Shown piece after piece: positions 24,901 to 33,195 of a stretch of DNA of 39,484 nt. The notes beneath the pieces were generated by a model that was not told the origin of the DNA, searched no databases, and was given only the letters and a program-made list of their open reading frames with translations. Numbering within the stretch: position 1 is the first letter of the stretch; each line of letters starts with the position of its first letter. This stretch comes from an uncultured Bacteroidales bacterium (GTDB lineage: Bacteria > Bacteroidota > Bacteroidia > Bacteroidales > F082), in assembly GCA_947305795.1 (NCBI GenBank), contig CAMZEK010000026.1:1-39484 (forward strand). Direction: 5' to 3'. Made by a program: the position numbers and the translations under genes.

Positions 24901-26741
24901 ACGGTTCCACTGTTACTTTGACCGCCACGCCTTATACAGGCTACCACTTTGTCGAGTGGGTTAAGAACGGAACACAGGTTTCTACTAATTCGACCTATAG
25001 CTTCACCATGACCTATGAAACAGCTGGCACTTATACTGCGAGGTTTGCCGCGGACAGCCATACTATCACCGCCACAGCCAACTCAACCGCAGGCGGCTCC
25101 GTAACGGGTGGAGGTGACTACGATTACGGCGCGACTTGCACTCTGACCGCCACTCCTAACACGGGTTACCACTTCCTAACCTGGACGGAGAGTGGTTCTG
25201 TGGTCAGCACCAATGCAACCTACAACTTCACGGTATCAGGCGACAGAAACCTTGTGGCTAATTTCTCACCGAATGGTGGAAGTGTAGGATGCGGTATCGT
25301 ATTCGACCTCGTCGACAGCTATGGCGACAGCTGGAACGGCAATTATTTGGTGGTGAACTATGGCAGCATCACGGAGATGCTGACTGTTGAAAGTGGTTGG
25401 ACGTCCACATATACGCTACACATTCCAAGTGGAAATCATGTTACCTTGAGTTGGATCAATGGCTCCTATACAGACGAATGCTCATTCACGGTGAGCTATG
25501 AAGGTGGTAACGAGATTTACCAAAGTAGCAGTAGCAGCCTCGGCGCCAGCTTCTCCTACGCCTTTGACGTGTTCTGTGGAGGCTCTGGTGACGGACAGAT
25601 ATCGAACTTCACTTCTGGTTGGAACTGGTACTCCACTTACATCGAGCAGTCGAGTATCAACGGACTGCAGATGCTTGAAAACGCTCTCGGCACTAATGGT
25701 GTGCAGATCAAGTCCCAACAGCAGTATGTGAATTATTATGAAGGCATGGGCTGGATGGGAATGCTTTCAAGCATCAACAATGAATCGACCTACAAAATCA
25801 AGACCAATGCCGCCTGCATGGTGAGCATGGAAGGTGCGGAGACGACCTCTTCCTCACATCCTATCACCATCGGTTCCGGCTGGAACTGGATTGGCTACCC
25901 CGTCAGCACAGGCATGAGTGTCGCCACAGCCTTCTCAGACATCACGCCTACTAACGGAGATCAAGTAAAAGGACAAGATGGATACGCCAACTACTATGAA
26001 GGCATGGGTTGGATGGGTACCTTGTCGACCATCACCCCAGGCATGGGACTGCTGTACAAGTCGAACAGCAGCGTCAGCTTCACGCTCACTTATCCCACTG
26101 GCTCGAAGGGAGAGATTCTCGCAGAGAACATCACCGCAGAGAACAACCACTGGGTGCCTGACATGCATGCTTATTCGGACAATATGACCGTTACAGCTGT
26201 AGTGGAACTCGACGACGAGGAACTTAACAGTGAAAACTACGAGCTGGCTGCCTTCGCCAACGGCGAGTGCCGTGGCAGCGTGAAACTGATGTATATCGAA
26301 CCGCTGAACCGCCATATTGCCTTCCTAACCGTTGCAGGCGAGGGAACCGAGACGCTCAGCTTCGGCCTTTACAACACGCAAACAGGTGAGGAAATCCACG
26401 ATGCGGAAGAATGGATCAATTTCAACAACAACGCCACCTTAGGCGACCTGAGAACACCTTATGTCATCCATTTCCGTGGCCTAACGGGCACGGAAGAATG
26501 GGCCAACAACATCCACGTCTTCCCGAACCCCGTGGCACGCGGCGAGATGGTCAGACTCGGGATGACAGGAGAAGAACTCGGCAAGGTGCAGATAGAAATC
26601 ATCAATGCACTTGGTATGGTGGAGACGCAAAGCGTTGCGTCACAACAGACGATTACGGCGCCGATGGTTGCAGGAGTTTACACGTTGAGAATCACCGTAG
26701 AAGGGAAGGGGACTTGCTATAGAAAGCTGGTGGTCAGATGA
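21981..26741 (+). CDS. T9SS-secreted C10 cysteine peptidase with cleaved-adhesin domains
   Basis: 1586 residues. Signal peptide MKRSFTLLAFLLAIVVAAKA, streptopain propeptide (GFVIVAADDCATPILGYS), then the C10 domain with Cys186 (TGCVATAMGQIMRYWRYP) and His332 (GHAFVCDGYD), with HFNWGWSG after it. Three tandem cleaved-adhesin/MAM-like jelly-roll domains follow (about 392-877), each ending in a pattern like IAFKYEGTxAHxWxxDDVSI. Three InlB-type B-repeats come next (878-1098), then a DSYGDSWNGNYLVV module (about 1104-1202), two modules sharing NYYEG-GWMG, and a T9SS type A sorting tail (about 1508-1586). The adhesin modules are of the kind found in Porphyromonas gingipains, here with a C10 rather than C25 catalytic domain. 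The head is paralogous to the upstream gene and the tail near-identical. Confidence 0.93.
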   Translation: MKRSFTLLAFLLAIVVAAKANPVDVQQARQVAANYVNANLATRVASGNDLQLVSTYRTSNGTAAFYVFNMSEGFVIVAADDCATPILGYSEKGRFDETNLPPALEDYLMGFVEQIEYGIESRLPALDTVAHQWELVQTTGLLRDDRATATAVLPLLSTTWDQGCYYNSFCPVDANSTHCGRVLTGCVATAMGQIMRYWRYPQTGTGSHSYTPSTHPEYGVQYVNYATATYDWNNMPNGLSSSSSTAQNNAVGRLLYHCGVSVDMNYKPTSSGATTSDAVYALKTYFKYSPELHYDERSGFSDSQWISKLKNEINQGRPVLYRGRKPDDSAGHAFVCDGYDSNDHLHFNWGWSGSYQSDYYVLDALTPGSHNYSAYNAAIFEIHPLCETSDTRSLPYFDGFEGGETEWHCMNKVDYVNSSNSYASKWSTYAGGDLVNPYTDKVCAVRPFNSTSAGDCSDWLFTPPILLSPNHPVLTLRTYEQYSYDYTYEAVAVYYSSTNTYYQLWTQNSPSASWKNVTIDLSAYAGQEIQIAFIYEGANGHSWYIDDVSIDDDWEPCSSSALPFSDYFTYDIDDCWYIIDGDGSGGARCWQWYNETHSAYHPSGQQNKPQVGWLISKRLFLQPNRDATTLTFYAASTDISGSGRKNSVWIAVDKPEGTLSPSDFTQIWVDPDYSSTWTQYTISLKAYQGHNVNIAFKYEGTYAHNWFVDDVSITESWSPCETVTPAYVQTFNASLGSCWYVIDSDMSGDLRCWRHDETNQCVYHYWGPSSSPQEGWLFSRKVSLPSDHAYKLTFKSKCDSSGQGRKSSVWIAVDKSGAPNPSDYTQIWVDPSYSSSWTTYEIDLSAYSGHAVNIAFKYEGTNAHKWSIDDFIISQIPTYTITASAYPTAGGTVSGGGTYNEGASVTLTATASTGYNFVNWTKNGSVVSTSPTYSFTASASGYYVANFQAYTYSVYVIVNNTSYGSATGEGSYAYGSTVTLTATPYTGYHFVEWVKNGTQVSTNSTYSFTMTYETAGTYTARFAADSHTITATANSTAGGSVTGGGDYDYGATCTLTATPNTGYHFLTWTESGSVVSTNATYNFTVSGDRNLVANFSPNGGSVGCGIVFDLVDSYGDSWNGNYLVVNYGSITEMLTVESGWTSTYTLHIPSGNHVTLSWINGSYTDECSFTVSYEGGNEIYQSSSSSLGASFSYAFDVFCGGSGDGQISNFTSGWNWYSTYIEQSSINGLQMLENALGTNGVQIKSQQQYVNYYEGMGWMGMLSSINNESTYKIKTNAACMVSMEGAETTSSSHPITIGSGWNWIGYPVSTGMSVATAFSDITPTNGDQVKGQDGYANYYEGMGWMGTLSTITPGMGLLYKSNSSVSFTLTYPTGSKGEILAENITAENNHWVPDMHAYSDNMTVTAVVELDDEELNSENYELAAFANGECRGSVKLMYIEPLNRHIAFLTVAGEGTETLSFGLYNTQTGEEIHDAEEWINFNNNATLGDLRTPYVIHFRGLTGTEEWANNIHVFPNPVARGEMVRLGMTGEELGKVQIEIINALGMVETQSVASQQTITAPMVAGVYTLRITVEGKGTCYRKLVVR

Positions 26742-26786
26742 TGTATAAATGTAGAGACGTAGCACCGCGCTACGTCTCTACCATTT
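25877..26786 (+). repeat. Long duplicated tract, copy 2 (partner at 20795-21704)
   Basis: Same tract as in the upstream paralogue. The identity includes third-codon positions in the first 282 bp and runs past the stop into the palindrome. It breaks where the following T-rich sequence differs. Confidence 0.9.
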
Positions 26787-26790
26787 TTGT
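26751..26790 (+). terminator. Second GTAGAGACGTAGC palindrome, followed by a T run
   Basis: The hairpin (26751-26781) has the same 13-bp arms as at 21669 with one loop change, then CATTTTTG. It is a plausible intrinsic terminator for the second C10 gene. Confidence 0.75.
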
Positions 26791-26800
26791 GAATACGGTT

Positions 26801-26840
26801 TGTAGAGACATGCTATAGCGCGCGTCTCTACAACTGTTTT
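26801..26840. terminator. Third, degenerate GTAGAGAC palindrome
   Basis: TGTAGAGAC (26801-26809) pairs with GTCTCTACA (26824-26832) around a partly mispaired GC-rich centre. ACTGTTTTTG follows on the + strand. It lies between the convergent C10 and L,D-transpeptidase genes and belongs to the same repeat family as the two upstream copies. Confidence 0.6.
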
Positions 26841-26842
26841 TG

Positions 26843-27469
26843 TTAATAGTATTTCTGTTCAAACTCCTTTAGTCCCTCGTCTTCGGTTTTGATGACGACC
26901 TTCATGCCTTTATAAGCATAGAGTTCTTTTAGTAAGTCGAGGTCGCTGTTGCGCAGACGGATGCAGCCTTCGCTGGCGCGGCCTGGAACGGAGTCTTCGT
27001 TGTTGGTGCTGCCATGAATGCCGATGCCGGAGAAACCAGGCGTTTTCAGACGCATGAACCAGTTGCCGTAAGCCAAAATAGAGCCACGACCATCGCCAAA
27101 ATCGTGAACCCAACCAGAAGCGTCCACAATCTCTGTGATAACAAAAGGATTGTCCCAAGTGGATTCAGGCGTTTTCATGTCGCCTTTGCGCTCTTTCTGA
27201 CCCAAGTTCTTGCTTAGGCAGACAGGATATTCGGCCACACGAACCGTGTCGTTTTCAATTACTTCACACACGTACAGTTTCAATTCCTGTTTTGAAATGA
27301 CGATGAGGCAATTTTCGCGTTGCTGCATAGGAGTATACAAAGCCGTGTCAGCCTTGGGTACGGTGTCTTCTGGAACCACCTCAACTACCTCAACCGAGGT
27401 TTTGTTTTGATGGTTGGAGCAAGCCATGAAAGGCAGGATGCAGGTGAGGAATAGAAAATGTAATTTCAT
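26843..27469 (-). CDS. L,D-transpeptidase (YkuD) family lipoprotein
   Basis: From the ATG at 27467-27469 the protein is 208 residues. It starts MKLHFLFLTCILPFMACSN, a lipoprotein signal peptide with Cys17. The YkuD domain has GIHGSTN with the conserved His and SEGCIRLRNSDL with the catalytic Cys. These enzymes make 3-3 peptidoglycan crosslinks or attach proteins to peptidoglycan. The frame is open another 66 codons upstream, but that part overlaps lemA and has no signal-like character, so it is rejected. The start is 13 bp after the lemA stop, so the two form an operon. Confidence 0.9.
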   Translation of the reverse strand: MKLHFLFLTCILPFMACSNHQNKTSVEVVEVVPEDTVPKADTALYTPMQQRENCLIVISKQELKLYVCEVIENDTVRVAEYPVCLSKNLGQKERKGDMKTPESTWDNPFVITEIVDASGWVHDFGDGRGSILAYGNWFMRLKTPGFSGIGIHGSTNNEDSVPGRASEGCIRLRNSDLDLLKELYAYKGMKVVIKTEDEGLKEFEQKYY

Positions 27470-27482
27470 GGAAACCAGAGAA

Positions 27483-28076
27483 TTATTTTCCAAATAAATC
27501 ACCAACATTGGGTGCCTCTTGAGCAGCCTCGGAAGCTTCGAAATAAGGTTTCTTCTCAAAGCCAAACATGTTGGCAATGATATTGTTTGGGAAGCGGCGC
27601 AGGTGCGTGTTGTAATCGCGGGCTTTTTCGTTGAATTCCCTTCTTGCGTTGGCGATGCCGTTTTCACAGCTCTCCAATTGCGACTGCAGGTCGAGGTAAT
27701 TTTGGTTGGCCTTCAGGTCGGGATATTTCTCTACCGTGACCAACAAGCGTGATAAAGCACTCGACATGGCGTCTTGTGCGGCCTGGAATGCCTTCAAGTT
27801 TTCTTCGGTCAAGTTGCTGGCATCAAGCGTGGTGGCAGTGGCCTTGGCACGAGCCTCCACGACGGCAGTTAAGGTTTCTGCCTCATACTCGGCATAATTC
27901 TTTACCGTAGCGACAAGGTTCGGGATGAGATCGGCGCGTTTTTGGTAAGCAGTCTGCACATTACCGACAGCCGTTTCAACGGTTTCTTGCTTGGAAACCA
28001 ATCCGTTGTAGATGCTTACACCCCAAATGATGAAGAGCGCAACGAAAGCTAAAATAAGGACTAATACTTTTTTCAT
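27483..28076 (-). CDS. lemA: LemA family protein
   Basis: A 197-residue protein with an N-terminal membrane anchor (VLILAFVALFIIWGVSIYNGLV). The rest is helical, with the family signature VQTAYQKRADLIPNLVATVKNYAEYEAETLTAVVEARAKA and ELESCENGIANARREFNEKARDYNTHLRRFPNNIIA near the C-terminus. The function is poorly defined; LemA proteins are membrane-associated helical-bundle proteins. Its first gene partner downstream is an L,D-transpeptidase, suggesting an envelope role here. Confidence 0.93.
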   Translation of the reverse strand: MKKVLVLILAFVALFIIWGVSIYNGLVSKQETVETAVGNVQTAYQKRADLIPNLVATVKNYAEYEAETLTAVVEARAKATATTLDASNLTEENLKAFQAAQDAMSSALSRLLVTVEKYPDLKANQNYLDLQSQLESCENGIANARREFNEKARDYNTHLRRFPNNIIANMFGFEKKPYFEASEAAQEAPNVGDLFGK

Positions 28077-28123
28077 GATACAATGATTTTTAGTGAAACA
28101 TTCCGTATTGAAAATATCGGCCG

Positions 28124-28131
28124 CAAAGGTA
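28124..28131 (-). promoter_or_regulatory. -7 promoter box for lemA/L,D-transpeptidase operon
   Basis: The minus strand reads TACCTTTG (fits TAnnTTTG), 47 bp before the lemA ATG. It is back-to-back with the ricT box at 28145-28152. Confidence 0.6.
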
Positions 28132-28144
28132 TTTGTTTTTTTTG

Positions 28145-28152
28145 TAATTTTG
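28145..28152 (+). promoter_or_regulatory. -7 promoter box for ricT operon
   Basis: The + strand reads TAATTTTG (fits TAnnTTTG), 36 bp before the ricT ATG. The two divergent -7 boxes are only about 13 bp apart, so polymerases at the two promoters would likely interfere. Confidence 0.6.
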
Positions 28153-28188
28153 CCGTTTTATAGTGAACTAATTTTATTGAAATAGGAA

Positions 28189-29307
28189 ATGGTTGAAAAT
28201 CAAGAAGATAAAAAAGAAATAACGGTAAATGGACAGGTGTTTAACCGAGGAGCCAACCTGACGAAGGATTACACAACGGGTCAAAAAGTGCTATGTTGCA
28301 GCCGTTGCAAGCTCAACGATTTTGACTGGCTGAAAGATTATGAAAACCAAGAGGCAAAAGGCGAAATTCGTTTAGCCGAGGTGCGTTTCAAGAACGACCG
28401 CAAGGATTATTTCATTTATCCTGAGGACCTTGAATTGGAAGTAGGCGAAATGGTGGCAGTTGAAGCTGCTATTGGACATGATATCGGCATTGTCACGATG
28501 TTGGGCGAGATTGTGGAACGACAAATGAAGCGCAAGCGTTACCGTACCCCGCGAGAGGAGATGAAAAAGATTTACCGTCGTGCCCGTGTCAACGATGTGG
28601 AAAAATGGCTGTCAGCCATCAAGTTGGAGCAAAGCACTTTAGCCCGTACCCGCACTATCGCCGAAAACTTGGGCTTAGAGATGAAACTCAACGATGTGGA
28701 ATATCAAGGCGACAAGACCAAAGCTATTTTCTATTACACTGCCGATGGTCGTGTGGATTTCCGCGAGCTGATCAAGAAATTGGCCGAAGAGTTTCACGTG
28801 CGCGTGGAGATGCGCCAAATCGGTGTGCGTCAAGAATCGGCCAAGCTGGGCGGCTTAGGCTCCTGTGGCAGAGAACTTTGCTGTGCCTCGTGGATTGCCA
28901 ACTTCCAATCAGTGACGACTGGAGTCGCCCGTGTGCAACAGCTCTCGCCCAACCCACAAAAATTGGCTGGTCAGTGCGGCAAGCTGAAATGCTGCCTCAA
29001 TTACGAATACGATGCCTATGTGGACGCGTTGAAGGAATTTCCCGACACCAACATTGTGCTAAAATTCAAGAGTGGCGATGCGGTACACCAGAAAAACGAC
29101 GTTTTCAAAGGTATCATGTGGTATTCCTACGCTGCCGACAAGGGTAATATCATGGCCATTCCCGTTGACAAAGTGAAAGAAATCATCTCGGCTAACAAGA
29201 AGGGACAGAAGCCCGAAAAGCTTGAGGATTATGCCGTTACGATGGAAGCCCATACCAATACCAACGAAGGCTACGGTGAAGCCGACCTGAAGAAAATGAG
29301 TGATTGA
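28189..29307 (+). CDS. ricT: RicT / PSP1-domain protein
   Basis: A 372-residue protein of the PSP1 (YaaT/RicT) family. The PSP1 core (about 55-280) includes EIRLAEVRFKNDRKDYF, KAIFYYTADGRVDFRELIKKLAEEFHVRVEMRQIGVRQESAKLGGLGSCGRELCC and KLAGQCGKLKCCLNYE. Cysteines lie in CCSRC, CGRELCC and CGKLKCC; comparable cysteines in Bacillus RicT take part in Fe-S cluster binding with RicA/RicF, which modulates RNase Y. No RNase Y is visible here, so the role in this organism is unknown. It is followed by gldH and pbp1A, an order recurrent in Bacteroidota. Confidence 0.92.
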   Translation: MVENQEDKKEITVNGQVFNRGANLTKDYTTGQKVLCCSRCKLNDFDWLKDYENQEAKGEIRLAEVRFKNDRKDYFIYPEDLELEVGEMVAVEAAIGHDIGIVTMLGEIVERQMKRKRYRTPREEMKKIYRRARVNDVEKWLSAIKLEQSTLARTRTIAENLGLEMKLNDVEYQGDKTKAIFYYTADGRVDFRELIKKLAEEFHVRVEMRQIGVRQESAKLGGLGSCGRELCCASWIANFQSVTTGVARVQQLSPNPQKLAGQCGKLKCCLNYEYDAYVDALKEFPDTNIVLKFKSGDAVHQKNDVFKGIMWYSYAADKGNIMAIPVDKVKEIISANKKGQKPEKLEDYAVTMEAHTNTNEGYGEADLKKMSD

Positions 29308-29382
29308 CATGAGAACAAGACAAAACTCAACAACAAGCACAAAACCAACGCTTTGGGAGGTCATCGCGTATTCAGCCCCGCA

Positions 29383-29445
29383 ATCTCACAAGCAAAAAAC
29401 AGGCCTATCCGCTTGTGAGATGGCGGGTCAAGCCCGTCATGACGG
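29383..29445. repeat. Composite palindromic repeat over the 5' end of gldH
   Basis: ATCTCACAAGC (29383-29393) and GCTTGTGAGAT (29411-29421) are perfect 11-bp inverted arms with a 17-bp spacer. A second small palindrome, CGGGTCAAGCCCG, lies directly downstream. The unit resembles dispersed REP or MITE-like palindromes; no second copy is in this window. It supplies the ATG used as the gldH start. Confidence 0.65.
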
Positions 29446-29914
29446 TCTTTCGCGAAAAGGTTGTGTTGTCTTGGCTCTGTTGACCCTCGTGCTGTTTTTG
29501 GCCTCTTGCGACAACGATTCTTTCAATAGGCGCACTGTTATCCCAGAGGCCGAATGGAGGCAAGAAGACCGTGTCGTGTTTGACGTGGATATCAACGACA
29601 CTATTAATGGCTATCTTTTTGGCTTGGAACTTAGACACTTGGAGAACTATCGCTATAGCAACCTCTTCGTCTTTCTTCACACACGGATGCCCAACGGCAA
29701 CTTGACACATGATACCATAGAATGCACTCTTGCCACGCCCGAAGGCCGCTGGATAGGCAAGGGCAGTGGCAGTATGAGGGATTTGCGTCTTCCGTTGAAC
29801 CCCAACTTGCGTTTCCCACTGACGGGTACCTATCATTTCGAGATTGAGCAAGCCATGCGCGAACCCGTCCTAAAAGGTATCTCAGATATTGGATTATTCA
29901 TTGAAAAACAATAA
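29420..29914 (+). CDS. gldH: GldH gliding-motility/T9SS-associated lipoprotein
   Basis: From the ATG at 29420 the protein has 164 residues, the usual GldH size. It starts MAGQARHDGLSRKG, then a hydrophobic stretch and lipobox LFLASC. The mature part has RTVIPEAEWRQEDRVVFDVDI, LRHLENYRYSNLFVFLHTRMPNG and a C-terminal ISDIGLFIEK, characteristic of the GldH family. GldH is a lipoprotein needed for gliding in Flavobacterium and linked to T9SS function; in Bacteroidales it often persists without motility. The frame extends upstream to ATG 29309 or GTG 29300, giving a very long n-region. The first nine codons of the chosen start lie in a palindromic repeat. pbp1A starts 3 bp after its stop. Confidence 0.85.
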   Translation: MAGQARHDGLSRKGCVVLALLTLVLFLASCDNDSFNRRTVIPEAEWRQEDRVVFDVDINDTINGYLFGLELRHLENYRYSNLFVFLHTRMPNGNLTHDTIECTLATPEGRWIGKGSGSMRDLRLPLNPNLRFPLTGTYHFEIEQAMREPVLKGISDIGLFIEKQ

Positions 29915-29917
29915 GTT

Positions 29918-32173
29918 ATGATTGATAGCAAAAAGAAAAAGAAGATAATGCAACAAAAATCGAACGCCATTCGCAACCTTTGGATTGTTTTTGGCGGTCT
30001 GTTGGTTTTTATTGTCCTGTTCTTCTTTTGCGTCGCCAAAGGCATTTTCGGCACCATGCCGACGTTTGATGAGTTGGAAAACCCACAAACCAACCTAGCC
30101 ACCGAAATCATTTCTTGCGATGGCAAGGTATTGGGCACCTATTATGTGGAAAACCGCTCCAATGTACGTTACAGCGAGCTGTCGCATTACATGCCTGAAG
30201 CCTTGATAAGCATTGAAGATGAGCGTTTTACAGAGCATTCGGGCATCGACCCGCGAGCCTTGTTTCGCGTGGCTTATGGTGTGATTACGGGACGTGACAA
30301 AGGCGGCGGTAGTACCATCACGCAACAGTTGGCAAAAAACCTGTTTCCACGTGGTGAAAATCTCAGCACTCCGAAACTCGTCTTGCGTAAATTCCAAGAA
30401 TGGATTACGGCTACCAAGTTGGAACACAACTACTCCAAGGAGGAAATCGTAGCCATGTACCTGAACACTGTGGCTTTTGGGCATAACGCCTTTGGTATCC
30501 GCTCGGCGGCCAAGACCTTCTTCGACAAGACGCCGAAACAGATGAACATCGAGGAATGTGCCCTGATGGCTGGCGTGGTGAACGCGCCCACGCGTTATAG
30601 TCCAGTGCGTAACCCTGAACGTTCGTTAGGTCGACGTAATCTAGTGCTTCAAAAAATGGCGGAAAACGGCTTCATCACCCAAGCCGAATGCGATTCTATT
30701 TCGCAAATTCCACTTGATATGTCCCACTTTGGCATAATGGACCATAACAGCGGTCAAGCCACCTATTTCCGTGAGTTTCTGCGTGGCCAGCTGACCGAAT
30801 GGGCCAAGAACACCACTCGGGCTGACGGCAAGCCTTATAACATCTACCGCGATGGTCTACGCATCTACACCACCATTGATTCAAGGATGCAGCATTATGC
30901 CGAGGAAGCTGTAAAAGAGTTCATGGGCAAGGAGTTGCAGCCGATGTTCTATAAGCATTGGAAAGGTCATAAAAACGCGCCGTTCTCCAACTTGACTGCT
31001 GACGAAATCGACCACATCCTTGAAACCTCGATGAAGCGCACCGACCGTTATCGTGCTTTGAAGAACCAAGGCATGGACATGGATTCCATCAAGGCAGAGT
31101 TCAACCGTCCCATCCCGATGACCATTTTCTCGTGGGATGGCCCCATCGACACAGTCTTATCGCCGATGGACTCGATTCGTTACTACAAGTGGTTCTTGCA
31201 AGCCAGTTTGGTTTCCATTGAGTCGCACACGGGCCATGTGAAGGCTTACGTTGGTGGTTTGGATTACCGTTTCTTCAAGTACGACCACGTCACGCAGGCA
31301 CGTCGACAAGTGGGTTCCACTTTCAAGCCATTCCTTTATTCTTTGGCCATGCAGGAGGGCGAGTACACCCCTTGCACCAAAATCCCTAACATCCAGTATA
31401 ACATCCAATTGCCTGACGGGAAATTCTGGTCACCGGGCAATTCGGGAGGCAATGTCGGCACGGAAATCACCTTGAAATATGCCTTGGCGCAGTCAAACAA
31501 CTGGATTTCAGCCTATCTGATGAACCAATTTGGTCCCAATGCCGTCATCGGCATGGCAAGACGCATGGGCGTGGAGTCACCCATTGATGCTGTTCCTGCC
31601 ATCTGTTTGGGTGTCTGCGACTTAAAGCTTATCGAAATGGTCGGTGCCATGAGCACCTTCGCTAATCAAGGCGTTTATATCAAACCGATGTTTATCACCC
31701 GCATTGAGGATAAAAACGGCAATGTCATACAACGTTTTAGTCCAGAAGAATCGGAAGCCATGAGCGAATTGACGGCATACAAAATGGTAGAGCTGATGAA
31801 GGGTGTGGTGCAAAGTGGTACGGGTATTCGCCTTAGGTCACTCTACAAATTCACTAACCCGATTGCGGGAAAAACTGGCACTACGCAAAAGCAGAGCGAC
31901 GGTTACTTCATGGGTATCACGCCTGACCTGACCACTGGCGTTTGGGTGGGTGCAGAAGACCGTAGTGTTCACTTCCGCTCGACCAAATTGGGTCAAGGCT
32001 CGCATACCGCATTGCCGATTTGGGCTATGTACATGAAAAAGGTTTACAATGACAAAAGCTTGAATATCAGCCAAGGCGACTTCCCCAAGCCCAATATCCC
32101 TGGTGTTGACCTCAACTTTGACTGCAATCGTTACGACGATAACGAAAGTATTGAATATATTGATGAGTTTTAA
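29918..32173 (+). CDS. Penicillin-binding protein 1A (bifunctional transglycosylase/transpeptidase)
   Basis: A 751-residue class A PBP. A basic cytoplasmic start ([16 protein letters not shown]) is followed by a transmembrane span (about 25-47). The glycosyltransferase 51 domain (about 70-245) has [21 protein letters not shown] with the catalytic Glu near 99, and [16 protein letters not shown]. The transpeptidase domain has SxxK as STFK (Ser467), SNN near 528 and KTGTTQ (Lys652). It polymerises and crosslinks peptidoglycan in the periplasm. Tightly linked to gldH upstream; obg starts 11 bp downstream. Confidence 0.95.
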   Translation: MIDSKKKKKIMQQKSNAIRNLWIVFGGLLVFIVLFFFCVAKGIFGTMPTFDELENPQTNLATEIISCDGKVLGTYYVENRSNVRYSELSHYMPEALISIEDERFTEHSGIDPRALFRVAYGVITGRDKGGGSTITQQLAKNLFPRGENLSTPKLVLRKFQEWITATKLEHNYSKEEIVAMYLNTVAFGHNAFGIRSAAKTFFDKTPKQMNIEECALMAGVVNAPTRYSPVRNPERSLGRRNLVLQKMAENGFITQAECDSISQIPLDMSHFGIMDHNSGQATYFREFLRGQLTEWAKNTTRADGKPYNIYRDGLRIYTTIDSRMQHYAEEAVKEFMGKELQPMFYKHWKGHKNAPFSNLTADEIDHILETSMKRTDRYRALKNQGMDMDSIKAEFNRPIPMTIFSWDGPIDTVLSPMDSIRYYKWFLQASLVSIESHTGHVKAYVGGLDYRFFKYDHVTQARRQVGSTFKPFLYSLAMQEGEYTPCTKIPNIQYNIQLPDGKFWSPGNSGGNVGTEITLKYALAQSNNWISAYLMNQFGPNAVIGMARRMGVESPIDAVPAICLGVCDLKLIEMVGAMSTFANQGVYIKPMFITRIEDKNGNVIQRFSPEESEAMSELTAYKMVELMKGVVQSGTGIRLRSLYKFTNPIAGKTGTTQKQSDGYFMGITPDLTTGVWVGAEDRSVHFRSTKLGQGSHTALPIWAMYMKKVYNDKSLNISQGDFPKPNIPGVDLNFDCNRYDDNESIEYIDEF

Positions 32174-32184
32174 ATCCCCGTCCT

Positions 32185-33195
32185 ATGACCTCAAATTTCG
32201 TTGATTATGTGAAGATTTTCTGCCGCTCAGGTAAGGGTGGTGCAGGCTCGTTGCATTTTCGTCGTGAGAAATACATCCCTAAAGGCGGTCCCGACGGCGG
32301 TGATGGTGGTCGCGGCGGCAACGTCATTTTGCGAGGCAACGCCCAGCTATGGACCTTGCTCCACTTACGCTATACCAAGCATATTTTTGCTGGCGATGGC
32401 GTTGCTGGCGGAAAAAACCAACTTACAGGTGCAGCAGGCAATGATGTCTATATCGATGTACCTTTGGGTACAGTAGCTTTCCATGCAGAAGACCACACAC
32501 AGATGGCCGAAATTACAGAGGATAAGCAAGAAGTCGTGTTGCTCAAAGGCGGTCGCGGCGGCAAAGGCAACACCTTTTTCAAGACAGCCACCATGCAAGC
32601 ACCCAAGTTTGCCCAGCCTGGTGAACCATGTCAGGAAGAATGGATTACTTTGGAACTGAAGCTTTTGGCAGATGTGGGGTTGGTCGGCTTCCCGAATGCG
32701 GGGAAATCGACATTATTGTCGGTTGTTTCGGCAGCCAAGCCCGAAATCGCAGATTATCCATTCACGACTTTGGTGCCCAACCTTGGCATCGTCAGTTACC
32801 ACGAACACCGCAGTTTCGTCATGGCCGACATTCCTGGCATCATAGAAGGTGCAGCTGAAGGCAAAGGTTTGGGAATCCGGTTTTTACGTCATATAGAAAG
32901 GAACTCTACTTTACTGTTCATGGTGCCCGCCAACACTGAAGACGTGAAGAAGGAATACGACATTTTGCTCAACGAGTTGAAGCAATATAACCCAGAGCTG
33001 TTGGACAAAGACCGAATTCTTGCCATCACCAAATGCGACCTTGTAGATGACGATCGCATTAAGGAAATCAAGAAACACTTGCCCAAGAAGATACCGCATG
33101 TCTTTATCAGCTCTGTCGCCAACCAAGGCATCGATGAGTTGAAAGACTTGATTTGGCTGACGTTGAACAAGACAGACGAAGGGGAAGATTGGTAA
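32185..33195 (+). CDS. obg: Obg GTPase (CgtA)
   Basis: A 336-residue protein with the Gly-rich Obg fold in the N-terminal 158 residues ([33 protein letters not shown]). The G domain follows with G1 GFPNAGKST (about 168-176), [13 protein letters not shown]3 [16 protein letters not shown] and G4 TKCD. The extra C-terminal OCT domain is absent, as is usual in this phylum. Obg acts in large-subunit ribosome assembly and stress control. The PAP2 gene starts inside its stop codon (TAATG). Confidence 0.96.
   Translation: MTSNFVDYVKIFCRSGKGGAGSLHFRREKYIPKGGPDGGDGGRGGNVILRGNAQLWTLLHLRYTKHIFAGDGVAGGKNQLTGAAGNDVYIDVPLGTVAFHAEDHTQMAEITEDKQEVVLLKGGRGGKGNTFFKTATMQAPKFAQPGEPCQEEWITLELKLLADVGLVGFPNAGKSTLLSVVSAAKPEIADYPFTTLVPNLGIVSYHEHRSFVMADIPGIIEGAAEGKGLGIRFLRHIERNSTLLFMVPANTEDVKKEYDILLNELKQYNPELLDKDRILAITKCDLVDDDRIKEIKKHLPKKIPHVFISSVANQGIDELKDLIWLTLNKTDEGEDW

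Noticed and set aside
27470..27667. 66-codon N-terminal extension of the L,D-transpeptidase
   Set aside because: It overlaps lemA on the same strand and precedes a complete lipoprotein signal peptide starting at 27469.
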